NCBI RefSeq assembly: GCF_001050015.1
Contig: NZ_CVTB01000263.1
Location: 1 to 48,899, forward strand
Reading direction: 5' to 3'
Length of the DNA: 48,899 nt
Origin: Mycolicibacterium malmesburyense
Lineage (GTDB): Bacteria; Actinomycetota; Actinomycetes; Mycobacteriales; Mycobacteriaceae
A program made the position numbers and the translations under genes. The notes under the pieces were generated by a model. It was given only the letters and a program-made list of their open reading frames with translations, ran no database searches and had not been told where the DNA came from. Positions within the stretch are counted from its first letter, which is position 1. Each line of letters begins with the position of its first letter. Shown piece after piece: positions 28,952-41,307 of this stretch.

Positions 28952-30093
28952 TGTGCTGCCCCCACCTTCTCCAGTGCGCGTAGCCGTACCGGCGCGCTAC
29001 GCGGGTTCCGTTCGATCTCCTCGGGAGCTGCACGCTCGGCACCGCGGGTCAGTGAGACGAACTCCGGCTCGTGTCCCGGCAGTTCCACCGGCAGGCCGGG
29101 CGGAGTCCTGGACGCCGTGGCGGAGGCGAAGGCCGCCTTGACGATGCGGTCCTCCAGTGACTGGTAAGCCATAACCGCGATGCGCCCTCCGGGAGCGAGC
29201 GCGTCCAGCGCCGCCGGCAGCGCATCGCGCAGCGAGTCCAGTTCGCCGTTGACCGCGATCCGCAGCGCCTGGAACGTGCGCTTTGCCGGGTGTCCCCCGG
29301 TGCGCCGCGCCGGCGCGGGAATGGCCTCGTACAGCAGCTCGACCAGCTCACCGGTGGTGCGGAACGGTTGACGGGCGCGCCTGCGGATCAGCTGGGCGGC
29401 GATCCGGTTCGCGAAACGCTCCTCACCGAATTCGCGCAGCAGCCGGGCCAGTGACTTCTGGTCGTAGGTGTTGATCACCTCGGCGGCGGTCAGTTCCGCG
29501 TCGGGATCCATCCGCATGTCCAGTGGTGCGTCGGCGGCGTAGGAGAAGCCGCGCTCGGTGCGGTCCAGCTGCATCGAGGACACCCCGAGGTCGAACAGGA
29601 TGCCGTCGGCCTGGCTCGCCCGGTAGCCTTCGTCGCCCAGCACCCGACCGATGCCGTCGTACCGCGTGCGGACCAGCATCACCCGGTCACCGAACCGCGA
29701 CAGGCGCTCGCCCGCGATCCAGAGCGCATCGGGATCGCGGTCCAGGCCGATCACCCGCAGGCCGGGCAGTCCGGTCAGGAAGCGCTCGGCATGCCCGCCG
29801 GCTCCGAGCGTGGCGTCGACGAGCACGGCGCCCTCGCCGTCCGGGCTGCGCCGGGTCAGCGCGGGCGTGAGCAGTTCGACGCAGCGGTCCAACAGGACGG
29901 GGATGTGTCCGTGGTCTCCGCTGCGCCGTTCCATCGCCTTCCCTCTGTCCAACGCCCCTGCACCGAGGTCCCTGTCCGAGAGCACGGACCTGGCGTCGGG
30001 GAAGTACGCCAGGGCCGGTTCGGGCAGAGGCCGCGATGCACGGGCCGGGTGCCGGTTGACCGCCGAATCAGATGATGTCGTGCAGAGCTTCAT
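28948..30093 (-). CDS. rsmH: 16S rRNA (cytosine1402-N4)-methyltransferase RsmH (MraW)
   Basis: The core (from about residue 62, [13 protein letters not shown]) is the SAM-dependent RsmH, with motif [43 protein letters not shown] and the [15 protein letters not shown] signature. It methylates C1402 in the ribosomal P site. Two starts are possible. ATG 29934 gives a 328-residue enzyme of ordinary length. ATG 30093 gives 381 residues and overlaps mraZ by 26 bases. I prefer 30093 because the extra segment [15 protein letters not shown] resembles the N-terminus I remember for the tuberculosis protein. Neither site has an obvious Shine-Dalgarno sequence. The stop overlaps the ftsL-like gene (ATGA). 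Confidence 0.88.
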   Translation of the reverse strand: MKLCTTSSDSAVNRHPARASRPLPEPALAYFPDARSVLSDRDLGAGALDRGKAMERRSGDHGHIPVLLDRCVELLTPALTRRSPDGEGAVLVDATLGAGGHAERFLTGLPGLRVIGLDRDPDALWIAGERLSRFGDRVMLVRTRYDGIGRVLGDEGYRASQADGILFDLGVSSMQLDRTERGFSYAADAPLDMRMDPDAELTAAEVINTYDQKSLARLLREFGEERFANRIAAQLIRRRARQPFRTTGELVELLYEAIPAPARRTGGHPAKRTFQALRIAVNGELDSLRDALPAALDALAPGGRIAVMAYQSLEDRIVKAAFASATASRTPPGLPVELPGHEPEFVSLTRGAERAAPEEIERNPRSAPVRLRALEKVGAAQ

Positions 30094-30499
30094 CGGTGGC
30101 CGCGGAGAAGTTCTCTTCGTGGGTCTGCTGGTACTCCTGCCATGCCGCGGAGTCCCAGATTTCCAGGTAGTCGACCGATCCGATGACCACGCAGTCCTTG
30201 GACAGGTTCGCGTAGCGACGGTGATCGGCCGACAACGTGATTCGGCCTTGTGAATCGGGATGCTGTTCGTCGGTGGCGGCGGCCAGGTTCCGCAGGAATG
30301 CGCGCGCTTCCGGGTTGCTACGCGATGCCTGCGACGCCCGTCGCGCCAGCTTTTCGAACTCGGCGCGCGGATAGACGGCAAGGCTGTGATCTTGGCTCTT
30401 GGTGACCATCAACCCTCCTGCCAGCGCGTCGCGGAACTTGGCGGGCAGCGTGAGCCGCCCCTTGTCGTCGAGCTTCGGCGTGTAGGTGCCGAGAAACAT
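30068..30499 (-). CDS. mraZ: transcriptional regulator MraZ
   Basis: A 143-residue protein with two SpoVT/AbrB-like half-domains, each holding a DxxGR-type motif ([17 protein letters not shown] near residue 10 and [17 protein letters not shown] near residue 83). MraZ assembles into rings, binds direct repeats upstream of its own gene and represses the dcw operon in E. coli; in other bacteria it can activate. ATG 30499 has the best ribosome site in the window, GGAGGTGA (30511-30504), 4 bases before the start. Four 10-bp repeats lie 50-85 bases upstream, in the place expected for its operator. Confidence 0.97.
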   Translation of the reverse strand: MFLGTYTPKLDDKGRLTLPAKFRDALAGGLMVTKSQDHSLAVYPRAEFEKLARRASQASRSNPEARAFLRNLAAATDEQHPDSQGRITLSADHRRYANLSKDCVVIGSVDYLEIWDSAAWQEYQQTHEENFSAATDEALHDII

Positions 30500-30548
30500 C
30501 TCGTCACCTCCAACGCCCTGCCATCCGGAACCCCGGTCGCTCCGTTGT

Positions 30549-30584
30549 CCGCCACTTTACCCCACAATCCCCCACCTTCCACCA
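30549..30584 (-). promoter_or_regulatory. MraZ operator-like array of four 10-bp repeats
   Basis: On the minus strand the units TGGTGG, TGGGGG, TGGGGT and TGGCGG begin exactly every 10 bases (30584, 30574, 30564, 30554). This matches the MraZ box arrangement known from E. coli, TGGGN repeated with 5-base spacers, but has four boxes. A TTGACG (30596-30591) upstream could be a -35, although no good -10 follows at 17-18 bases. Confidence 0.7.
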
Positions 30585-30747
30585 TTTGTGCGTCAAATTT
30601 CCCGCTGCGTCCCCACGGCCACCCCCACAACGGGCTGTTCTGGGGCGAGCGGCTGGCGTTCCGCCACGCCCCCGCCGGTGAAAACGCTGGTCAAGGGCGC
30701 ACGCCGGGCCGGTGGGGACGAGTGGGGCATCAGACCGCCCAGACACG

Positions 30748-30781
30748 AAAAAAGGGGCAACCCGCGCCTGCGGGCTGCCCC
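30748..30781 (-). terminator. intrinsic terminator after the DUF3040 gene
   Basis: On the minus strand a hairpin with a 12-bp stem and one mismatch (arms 30781-30770 and 30765-30754, loop of 4) is followed directly by six T (30753-30748). This is a textbook rho-independent terminator, rare in mycobacteria. It lies 17 bases after the DUF3040 gene and isolates the dcw cluster from it. The rest of the 298-base gap holds the mraZ control region. Confidence 0.85.
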
Positions 30782-30797
30782 TGTGTCGGGTTAAGGC

Positions 30798-31202
30798 CTA
30801 CTCGTCGAAGCGACGACGGAAGCGATCCTCCATGCGGCTGGCGAACGAACCGCCCGAACCCTTGCCGCGCTTCGGGCGGGCGCCGCCGGGTTCGGCGACC
30901 GAATGGTCGCGGCCGCCCGCGACACGGGGGCCGGTGATCGCGAACACCACACCGCCGAACATCACGATGAATCCGAGCACCGACAGCACCGGGAAACCAC
31001 TGATCTGGGTGGCCGGGAATGCGACACCGGAGACCAGCATCGCGAGACCGAGCACGAAGAGCGCGGCGCCCTGAAGGCGGCGCCGGGTCGAGGGCGCGCG
31101 CAGGGTTCCGCCTCGAACACTCGAAGCGAACTTCGGGTCCTCGGCGTAGAGCGCGCTCTCGATCTGATCGAGCATGCGCTGCTCATGATCGGAGAGTGGC
31201 AT
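30798..31202 (-). CDS. DUF3040 membrane protein (Rv2169c-like)
   Basis: A 134-residue protein, the same length as Rv2169c. The N-terminal MPLSDHEQRMLDQIESALYA is the DUF3040 signature. Two membrane helices (about 46-64 and 70-90) follow, and the C-terminus is basic with SRMEDRFRRRFDE. The function is unknown; the family is actinobacterial and recurs near division genes. ATG 31202 has GAGGGACGA upstream. An upstream ATG at 31253 adds 17 residues that are not family-like. A strong terminator follows. The 228-base divergent region to the acetyltransferase gene holds AT-rich -10-like hexamers, but no promoter I can fix. Confidence 0.9.
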   Translation of the reverse strand: MPLSDHEQRMLDQIESALYAEDPKFASSVRGGTLRAPSTRRRLQGAALFVLGLAMLVSGVAFPATQISGFPVLSVLGFIVMFGGVVFAITGPRVAGGRDHSVAEPGGARPKRGKGSGGSFASRMEDRFRRRFDE

Positions 31203-31430
31203 TCGTCCCTCCCTCGGAACCCAGGGGCCGCCCGCGGCCTTCTCAATGTTCAAACTCGTGTGTGCCCGCGTTCACGGGCGTCTAACAGTCATGATACGAG
31301 GTCGATCTGAGCCGTACCACCTAGTTCGACCCACGATTGTATGACGTGCGCCGCCGCCTGGGAGGCGCAGGCGGGTCCACTCGATAATGGTTGCGACGAC
31401 ACCGCCCGACACGCGGAGAGGCAGACACAG

Positions 31431-32021
31431 TTGGCGACATTTCTCATCGATCTGTCGCCGGGCGATATGCAACGCCGGCTCGGTGACGCGCTCGCGGTCT
31501 ACGTCGACGCGATGCGCTATCCGCGCGGGACCGAGGCCCAGCGGGCGTCGATGTGGCTCGAGCACACTCGCAGGCCGGGGTGGAAGGCCGTCGCGGCGGT
31601 GTCTGCCGACGACGCACCCGTCGAACAGGCCGAGCTGGCCTCGGCTCCGATCGTCGGCATCGCCTACGGCTACTGCGGCGCACCGGACCAGTGGTGGCAG
31701 CAGCAGGTGGTGGCCGGACTGCAGCGCGTGGGCGCGGACCGCTCGCACATCGACCACCTGATGACGAGCTATTTCGAGCTGACCGAACTGCACATTCACC
31801 CCCGCGCGCAGGGCCGCGGGCTCGGCGAGGCGCTCGCCCGCCGCCTGCTGGCCGGCCGCCGGGAGTCGCACGTGCTGTTGTCGACCCCCGAGATCAACGG
31901 TGAGGCGAACCGGGCGTGGCGGCTGTACCGCAGGCTCGGCTTCACCGACGTCATCCGCGGCTACCACTTCGCGGGCGATCCCCGGGCTTTCGCGATCCTG
32001 GGCCGGTCTTTGCCGCTGTGA
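31431..32021 (+). CDS. GNAT family N-acetyltransferase (Rv2170-like)
   Basis: A 196-residue GNAT acetyltransferase. The acetyl-CoA loop is RAQGRGLGEALARRLL, within the conserved ELTELHIHPRAQGRG. The C-terminus RAWRLYRRLGF and GDPRAFAILGR matches Rv2170, a protein I recall being reported to acetylate isocitrate dehydrogenase. The substrate here is not shown by sequence. The start is TTG 31431, with GGAGAGG about 9 bases before it; it gives the conserved N-terminus ATFLIDLSPGD. ATG 31341 is the only ATG alternative and adds 30 unlikely residues. The gene is followed 26 bases later by lppM and is probably in one operon with it. Confidence 0.88.
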   Translation: MATFLIDLSPGDMQRRLGDALAVYVDAMRYPRGTEAQRASMWLEHTRRPGWKAVAAVSADDAPVEQAELASAPIVGIAYGYCGAPDQWWQQQVVAGLQRVGADRSHIDHLMTSYFELTELHIHPRAQGRGLGEALARRLLAGRRESHVLLSTPEINGEANRAWRLYRRLGFTDVIRGYHFAGDPRAFAILGRSLPL

Positions 32022-32047
32022 GCGGGACGGTCTGGCACGATGACCAC

Positions 32048-32731
32048 GTGCCGGCCCGCCACCGCAGCAGCAGAACCCGCCTGCTCGCACTCGTGATGCT
32101 GATGCTCGTCGTTCTCCCGACGGCCGTCGGCTGCGTCCGGGTGCGGGCCTCGATCACGGTGTCCCCCGACGACCGGGTGTCCGGCCAGATCGTCGCCGCG
32201 GCGAAGCCGCGCAACGCCGACGACAAGGGCCCGCAGCTGCTGAACAACCTGCCGTTCGCCAACAAGGTGGCGGTCTCGGAGTACAGCCGCGATGACTACG
32301 TCGGCTCGCAGGCGGTGTTCTCCGACCTCACCTTCGCCGAGCTGCCACAGCTGGCCAACATGAACCGCGACGCCGCGGGTGTCGACCTCTCGCTGCGCCG
32401 CGCGGGCGACCTGGTGATCCTCGAGGGTCGGGCCGACCTGACCTCGCTCAGCGACTCGGAGGCCGACGTCTCGGTGACGGTGTCGTTCCCCGGCGAGGTC
32501 ACCTCGACCAACGGCGATCAGGTGTCGTCCGAGATCGTCGAGTGGAAGCTGCGGCCGGGGGTGGTCAGCACGCTGAACGCCCAGGCCCGCTACACCGATC
32601 CCAGCGCGCGGTCCTTCACCGGCGCCGCGATCTGGCTGGGTCTCGGCTCTTTCGTGGTGGCGGCGATCATCGGCGCGTTGGCCTACATGAGCCGCGACCA
32701 GTCGCCGAAAGTGGGCGAGCCCAGCGAGTGA
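32048..32731 (+). CDS. lppM: lipoprotein LppM (DUF3153)
   Basis: A 227-residue lipoprotein with a type II signal peptide: basic start, hydrophobic core 11-24 and lipobox AVGC with Cys29 as the lipidated residue. A DUF3153 domain (VRASITVSPDDRVSGQIVAA, FSDLTFAELPQLANMN) is followed by a C-terminal membrane helix (about 188-210) and a short cytoplasmic tail. In M. tuberculosis LppM (Rv2171) affects phagosome maturation and may bind lipids. GTG 32048 gives the same length as that protein. It lies between the acetyltransferase and the prenyl synthase, with no Rv2172c-type gene after it. Confidence 0.92.
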   Translation: MPARHRSSRTRLLALVMLMLVVLPTAVGCVRVRASITVSPDDRVSGQIVAAAKPRNADDKGPQLLNNLPFANKVAVSEYSRDDYVGSQAVFSDLTFAELPQLANMNRDAAGVDLSLRRAGDLVILEGRADLTSLSDSEADVSVTVSFPGEVTSTNGDQVSSEIVEWKLRPGVVSTLNAQARYTDPSARSFTGAAIWLGLGSFVVAAIIGALAYMSRDQSPKVGEPSE

Positions 32732-32742
32732 CGACCGTCTGA

Positions 32743-33915
<1,173 letters not shown>

Positions 33916-33916
33916 C

Positions 33917-35500
33917 ATGACCACTTCACCGTCGAGGCGGCCGACGAAAGCCGGTTTATCTCAGCATGTTTCGCGATTGACCGCGTTCGCGACGTCACCG
34001 CAGGCCCAACCCGCCCGGCTGGGCTTCATCGGGGCGGTGCTGATCACGGCCGGTGGACTGGGCGCGGGCAGCACGCGACTGCACGACCCGCTGCTCGAAT
34101 CGCTGCACCTGTCGTGGCTGCGGTTCGGCCACGGGTTGGTGCTGTCGTCGATCCTGTTGTGGGGCGGCGTGGCGCTGATGCTGGCGGCGTGGTTGTGGCT
34201 GGGCCGGCAGGTGGTCAACCGCACCGCCACCGAGTACACCATGGTCGCCACGACCGGGTTCTGGCTGGCGCCACTGCTTCTCAGCGTGCCGCTGTTCAGC
34301 CGCGACACCTACTCCTATCTGGCGCAGGGGGCGCTGCTGCGCGACGGCCTCGATCCGTATGCCGTCGGCCCAGTCGACAACCCGAATTCGTTGTTGGACA
34401 ATGTGAGTCCGATCTGGACCACGACGACCGCGCCGTACGGGCCCGGTTTCATCCTGATCGCGAAGTTCGTCACGATGCTCGTCGGCGAGGACGTGGTCGC
34501 GGGCACGATGCTGCTGAGGTTGTGCATGCTTCCCGGGCTGGCGCTGCTGATCTGGGCCGCGCCGCGGGTGGCCCGGCACATCGGCGCCGACGGCGCCACC
34601 GCGCTGTGGATCTGCGTGCTCAACCCGCTGGTGATCATCCACCTGATGGGTGGCGTGCACAACGAGATGCTCATGGTCGGCCTGATGATGGCGGGCATCG
34701 CGGTGAGTTTCAGCGGACGCCATGTGTGGGGTGTGAGCCTGATCGCCGCGGCCGTCGCGGTGAAAGCGACGGCGGGACTGGCGCTTCCGTTCCTGGTCTG
34801 GGTGTGGGCGCGAGACCTGCGAAACCGGCGCGACTTCTCGCCGGCCAAGGCGTTCGTCGTGGCGACGGTGGGCTCGGCGTTGATCTTCACGGTGGTCTTT
34901 GCGGTGCTGTCGCTCGCGGCCGGGGTGGGCCTGGGCTGGCTCACCGCGCTGGCGGGTTCGGTGAAGATCATCAACTGGCTGACGCTGCCCACCGCGGCGG
35001 CCAACCTCATCAACGCCGTCGGCGGGCTGTTCCTGCCGGTGAATTTCTACGCGGTGCTCGACGTCGCGAGGATCATCGGCATCGCGCTGATCGCGGTGTC
35101 GCTTCCGTTCGTGTGGTGGCGGTTTCGGCACACCGACCGCGAAGCGCTGACCGGCATCGCGGTGGCCATGGTGATCGTCGTGCTGTTCGTGCCCGCGGCG
35201 CTGCCCTGGTACTACACGTGGCCGCTGGCCGTGGTGGCCGCACTGGCCCAGAGCCGGCGGTCCATCGCGATCATCGCGGGCCTGTCCACCTGGATCACTG
35301 TGATCTGGAAACCCGATGGCGCACACGGGATGTACTCGTGGTCGCACGTGCTGCTGTCCCTGGCGTGCGCCGCAGTGGCGTGGTACTCGCTGAAGAGCGC
35401 GCCGGAGACACCGCGGGCGGTCAATAGGCCATCGCCTGGGCCCGACGCACCACCTCACGGGCCTGATGCGAGTGAAGAGCATCAACCGGCCGGGCATTAG
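33917..35500 (+). CDS. mptA: alpha-1,6-mannopyranosyltransferase MptA
   Basis: A 527-residue GT-C polytopic membrane protein with about a dozen helices (Rv2174 position). MptA uses polyprenyl-phosphomannose to extend the alpha-1,6-mannan core of lipomannan and lipoarabinomannan outside the membrane. The early periplasmic loop FSRDTYSYLAQGALLRDG holds the acidic residue expected of GT-C enzymes. ATG 33917 follows the idsA2 stop by 1 base. The hydrophilic Pro/His-rich C-terminus (PGPDAPPHGPDASEEHQ) lies antisense to the end of the Rv2175c-type gene, an 80-base overlap. Confidence 0.95.
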   Translation: MTTSPSRRPTKAGLSQHVSRLTAFATSPQAQPARLGFIGAVLITAGGLGAGSTRLHDPLLESLHLSWLRFGHGLVLSSILLWGGVALMLAAWLWLGRQVVNRTATEYTMVATTGFWLAPLLLSVPLFSRDTYSYLAQGALLRDGLDPYAVGPVDNPNSLLDNVSPIWTTTTAPYGPGFILIAKFVTMLVGEDVVAGTMLLRLCMLPGLALLIWAAPRVARHIGADGATALWICVLNPLVIIHLMGGVHNEMLMVGLMMAGIAVSFSGRHVWGVSLIAAAVAVKATAGLALPFLVWVWARDLRNRRDFSPAKAFVVATVGSALIFTVVFAVLSLAAGVGLGWLTALAGSVKIINWLTLPTAAANLINAVGGLFLPVNFYAVLDVARIIGIALIAVSLPFVWWRFRHTDREALTGIAVAMVIVVLFVPAALPWYYTWPLAVVAALAQSRRSIAIIAGLSTWITVIWKPDGAHGMYSWSHVLLSLACAAVAWYSLKSAPETPRAVNRPSPGPDAPPHGPDASEEHQPAGH

Positions 35501-35825
35501 GCAGCTCGTCGGTCGTGCCGTCGCGCCTGATCGTCAGCGACGCGTCGGGCGTGAAGAGCCACCGCACGATCTCGGTGTCGTGGTAGCCGCCGTCGCGCAA
35601 CACGACGAGCAACCCGGGCAGGCTCTTGACGACGTGGCCGGAGTCGTCGAAGAAGACCTTGGGGATCACCACCGCGGCGTTGCGGCGAACACCGATCAAG
35701 TGGCCGTCCCGCAGCTGTTGATGCACTTTCGTCACCGCGACGCCGAGCATCTCGGCGACGGTCGGTAGGTCGTAGACGTCCTCCGCGGGATCGAGGACGT
35801 CGTCGGCGGCCGGAATGCTGCTCAC
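35421..35825 (-). CDS. Rv2175c-type DNA-binding protein, PknL substrate family
   Basis: A 134-residue winged-helix DNA-binding protein orthologous by sequence and place to Rv2175c, a substrate of the neighbouring kinase PknL. A helix-turn-helix lies near VYDLPTVAEMLGVAVTKVHQQL. The C-terminus NARPVDALHSHQAREVVRRA is strongly conserved. GTG 35825 starts the conserved SSIPAADDVLD. The frame stays open to 35894 but runs into the pknL start region. With GTG 35825 the N-terminal arm that carries the phosphorylated Thr9 in M. tuberculosis is absent. Its 3' end overlaps mptA by 80 bases; pknL is divergent, 67 bases away. Confidence 0.9.
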   Translation of the reverse strand: MSSIPAADDVLDPAEDVYDLPTVAEMLGVAVTKVHQQLRDGHLIGVRRNAAVVIPKVFFDDSGHVVKSLPGLLVVLRDGGYHDTEIVRWLFTPDASLTIRRDGTTDELPNARPVDALHSHQAREVVRRAQAMAY

Positions 35826-35892
35826 CGCACCGAGTCTAAATCCGATAACCGTCGGCCGGAGCCGCGAATCCGCCGCTGTTGCGCTCCGTAAC

Positions 35893-37089
<1,197 letters not shown>

Positions 37090-37100
37090 TTGTCCTGTCG

Positions 37101-38536
<1,436 letters not shown>

Positions 38537-39034
38537 TCACCGCTGGCCCGGTGTTTCACCGGTGGTCATCAGCTGGAACCGCCGCAAATTGTGGCGAGCG
38601 TCGACCAACGCGTCGTGGGCGTCGCGCGGGCGCGGCGGCATGCGCGGTGAACCGCGCTCCTCCCAGAACTGGCGCAACTCGCGGGTGAAGCGCGGTATCG
38701 CCGGTGGAAGGTCGGTCATCGGACCCCAGAGCTGACACAACACGACATGGTCGTAGGCGCCCACCCACGCCCACAGCTCGATCGGCTCGTCCCCGTCGAT
38801 TCCGAAGAAGTCCTCCAGCTCCGCGCGAATCTGGCGGCGCGAGCGCCACAGCTGCGAGGCCGGTGGCGGGAGCTTGGGCAACACATGCTTGCGGACCCAG
38901 CTCCCTGCCCGTTCGGGGTTGAATTCCGTTGACACCGCGTAATATTCGCGACCATCCTCGGCGGCGACGCCGATCGAGATCAGGTCGATGGTGCGCCCGT
39001 TGTCGATGAATTCCGTGTCGTAGAAGTAGCGCAC
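38537..39034 (-). CDS. DEDDh 3'-5' exoribonuclease (Rv2179c-like)
   Basis: A 165-residue RNase T-fold nuclease like Rv2179c, which trims 3' overhangs of RNA with two metal ions. Asp6 and Glu8 (YDTEFID) start the DEDDh set. Asp in WVGAYDHVVL and the His/Asp in HDALVDARHN complete it. The start GTG 39034 shares one base with the stop of the membrane-protein gene upstream (TAGTG), so translation is probably coupled. The longer frame to 39349 lies under that gene and is ignored. Confidence 0.93.
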   Translation of the reverse strand: MRYFYDTEFIDNGRTIDLISIGVAAEDGREYYAVSTEFNPERAGSWVRKHVLPKLPPPASQLWRSRRQIRAELEDFFGIDGDEPIELWAWVGAYDHVVLCQLWGPMTDLPPAIPRFTRELRQFWEERGSPRMPPRPRDAHDALVDARHNLRRFQLMTTGETPGQR

Positions 39035-39930
39035 TACGCGGGTTCCTTCTCGGGCTCGGCCGCGACCTTGCGGTCCCTCGGAGCCGGTGCGGCGTGGATC
39101 TCGCGGTCGAGCTGTTCGTCGACCTTGGCGTCGTCGGGAAACTTTGGCATACCCGCGATCGCGTCCTGCAGCCACAGCTTGGCCTGCACCACCGGCCTGC
39201 GCAGCCAGCGCTCGCGCTCCAGCGCCCGATGCATCTTGCGCGGACGGTTGGTGTAGCGCCAGCGCGCCCACGGAGCGTGCGGGCGCGACAACCGGATCGC
39301 GCCGACGAACAGCAGCGGGGTCACGAACATCCCGACCAGGCCGGTCCACACCTTGCCCTTGAGCAGCACGATGACGGCCAGCAACAGCGTCAGCACGGCC
39401 GCCGCCACCACCGCCGCCCGCGCCAGCACCGAGGGGTCGTTGCGCCAGATGTCGATGTCGAAGAACGACAGCGGGTTGAAACCCAGGATCAGCAGGCCCG
39501 CAACGGCGACCGCCGCGAAGACGGCATCGACCGAGGTCCTGCCGTCCTCGGCCCAGTACACGTCCTGGAGGTGCAGGATCAGCGCGAACTCGTCGAGCAC
39601 CAGCGCTGCACCGATTCCGAAAAAGATTGCCGCCACCGTGAATTCGGGTACTCCCCCGTCAACGCCCAACGTCACCAACGTCACACCGGAGATCATGACC
39701 AGCACCACACCGATCACCACGTGGTGGATGTGCAGTCCACTACCAGTGCCGATGTTGCGCGGCTGCCACCACTTGCGGGGCGCGTCACTGGCATCACCTT
39801 CTGGGTGGTTGCGGATGTACCGCACGATCGTGCGGGTGACGAAGAACGTCAGGATGAACGCGATCAGGCAGTACACGAGCGGCATCCGCGCGTGCGGGAC
39901 GCCGAACACCAGGTGTAAGTCCGCGAGCAC
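39034..39930 (-). CDS. multi-pass membrane protein (Rv2180c-like)
   Basis: A 298-residue integral membrane protein in the Rv2180c position, of unknown function. About six hydrophobic segments are visible (near 17-37, 68-88, 95-118, 134-150, 170-190 and 196-212). A histidine cluster IHHVVIG near residue 69 sits at a membrane edge. The C-terminus (225-298) is hydrophilic, first basic, then Pro/Lys/Glu-rich. GTG 39930 is used; ATG 39885 ([10 protein letters not shown]) is a credible later start. It is divergent from the mannosyltransferase gene by 84 bases and coupled to the exoribonuclease by a 1-base overlap. Confidence 0.82.
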   Translation of the reverse strand: MLADLHLVFGVPHARMPLVYCLIAFILTFFVTRTIVRYIRNHPEGDASDAPRKWWQPRNIGTGSGLHIHHVVIGVVLVMISGVTLVTLGVDGGVPEFTVAAIFFGIGAALVLDEFALILHLQDVYWAEDGRTSVDAVFAAVAVAGLLILGFNPLSFFDIDIWRNDPSVLARAAVVAAAVLTLLLAVIVLLKGKVWTGLVGMFVTPLLFVGAIRLSRPHAPWARWRYTNRPRKMHRALERERWLRRPVVQAKLWLQDAIAGMPKFPDDAKVDEQLDREIHAAPAPRDRKVAAEPEKEPA

Positions 39931-40014
39931 GCAGAAAACTTACGCCGACCTGCGCGTGTCGTGCCCGGGATACCGGCCGACGCGCCGTGGCACCCCGATA
40001 GTCTGGTCGGTGAC

Positions 40015-41298
40015 ATGAGTACGTGGCGGTCGCCCGGCGGGGCTGGTTGGGGGCCAACGCTCGCCTGGCGGCTGTTCCAACTGCTGACCCTGGCGGCGTT
40101 GGTCTGGGCGGGCTGGCGTCTGCTCGGCCGGATGCCCTACCGCATCGACGTGGACGTCTACCGGATGGGCGGGCAGGCCTGGCTGGACGGCCGGCCGCTC
40201 TACGCCGACGGCGCGATGTTCCACACCCGCGGCGGCCTGGACCTGCCGTTCACCTACCCGCCGCTGGCCGCCGTCGCGTTCGCGCCGTTCGCGCTGCTGT
40301 CGCTGGAAGCGGCCAGCGTCGCCATCACGGTGACCACGCTGGTGCTGCTCGTCGTCGCGGTGACGATCGTGCTACACCGCTGCGACGTCTGGCCGCAGAC
40401 GGCGGTGACCACCGAACCGGCGTGGCTGCGCCGTGCCTGGCTGGCCGCGGCCATCGTGGCGCCCGCGGTGGTCTATCTGGAGCCGATCCGGTCCAACTTC
40501 GACTTCGGGCAGGTCAACGTCGTGCTGATGACGCTGGTGATCGCCGACTGCGTGCCCCGCCGGACTCCCTGGCCGCGCGGCATGCTCCTGGGCCTGGCGA
40601 TCGCGCTGAAGCTCACCCCGGCGGTCTTCCTGCTGTACTTCGTGCTGCGCCGCGACGTGCGCGCCGTGGTCGTCACGGTGGTGTCGGCCATCGTCGCCAC
40701 GCTGGTCGGGGTGGCGTTCGCCTGGCGCGACTCCCTCGAGTACTGGACCGAGACCGTGCGCAACACCGACCGCATCGGCACGGCGACGCTGAACACCAAC
40801 CAGAACATCGCGGGCGCCCTGGCCCGGCTCGGGCTCGGCGAAGGTCCCCGCTTCGCGTTGTGGGTCGCGGCGTGCTTCGCGGTGCTGGCGCTCACCATCT
40901 GGGCCGTGCGACGGGTGCTCAAGGCCGACGAATCCGTGCTCGCGCTGATCTGCGTGGCGATGTTCGGCCTGGTGGTTTCGCCGGTGTCGTGGTCGCACCA
41001 CTGGGTGTGGGCGCTACCGACGCTGTTGGTCACGGCGGTGGTGGCCTATCGGAGGCGGCACGCGGCGCTGGCCGTGGTGACGGTCGCGGGTTTCGCCCTG
41101 ATGGTGTGGACCCCGATCACGCTTATGCCAGAGCATCAGGAGACCGCGGCGTCGCTGTGGCGCCAGCTGGCCGGCGGCTCCTACGTGTGGTGGGCGATCG
41201 CGGTGATCGTGGCCGCCGGCACCGTCGCGCGGACCAGCGCCTCCGCGGCGCGCAACAGGCCGGTCGTCGACGCGGCTCCGGTGCCCGCGGTCAACTAG
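40015..41298 (+). CDS. GT-C (GT87/DUF2029) alpha-1,2-mannosyltransferase (Rv2181-like)
   Basis: A 427-residue polytopic membrane glycosyltransferase, the same length as Rv2181. That enzyme adds alpha-1,2-mannose branches to lipomannan and lipoarabinomannan, using polyprenyl-phosphomannose. The first extracytoplasmic loop has the acidic motif [18 protein letters not shown], and [12 protein letters not shown] follows, both typical of the family. Roughly ten helices are evident. ATG 40015 gives the family N-terminus; the longer frame from 39961 is not needed. Together with mptA it makes this region a mannan assembly locus. Confidence 0.93.
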   Translation: MSTWRSPGGAGWGPTLAWRLFQLLTLAALVWAGWRLLGRMPYRIDVDVYRMGGQAWLDGRPLYADGAMFHTRGGLDLPFTYPPLAAVAFAPFALLSLEAASVAITVTTLVLLVVAVTIVLHRCDVWPQTAVTTEPAWLRRAWLAAAIVAPAVVYLEPIRSNFDFGQVNVVLMTLVIADCVPRRTPWPRGMLLGLAIALKLTPAVFLLYFVLRRDVRAVVVTVVSAIVATLVGVAFAWRDSLEYWTETVRNTDRIGTATLNTNQNIAGALARLGLGEGPRFALWVAACFAVLALTIWAVRRVLKADESVLALICVAMFGLVVSPVSWSHHWVWALPTLLVTAVVAYRRRHAALAVVTVAGFALMVWTPITLMPEHQETAASLWRQLAGGSYVWWAIAVIVAAGTVARTSASAARNRPVVDAAPVPAVN

Positions 41299-41307
41299 GC
41301 GTCGGGC

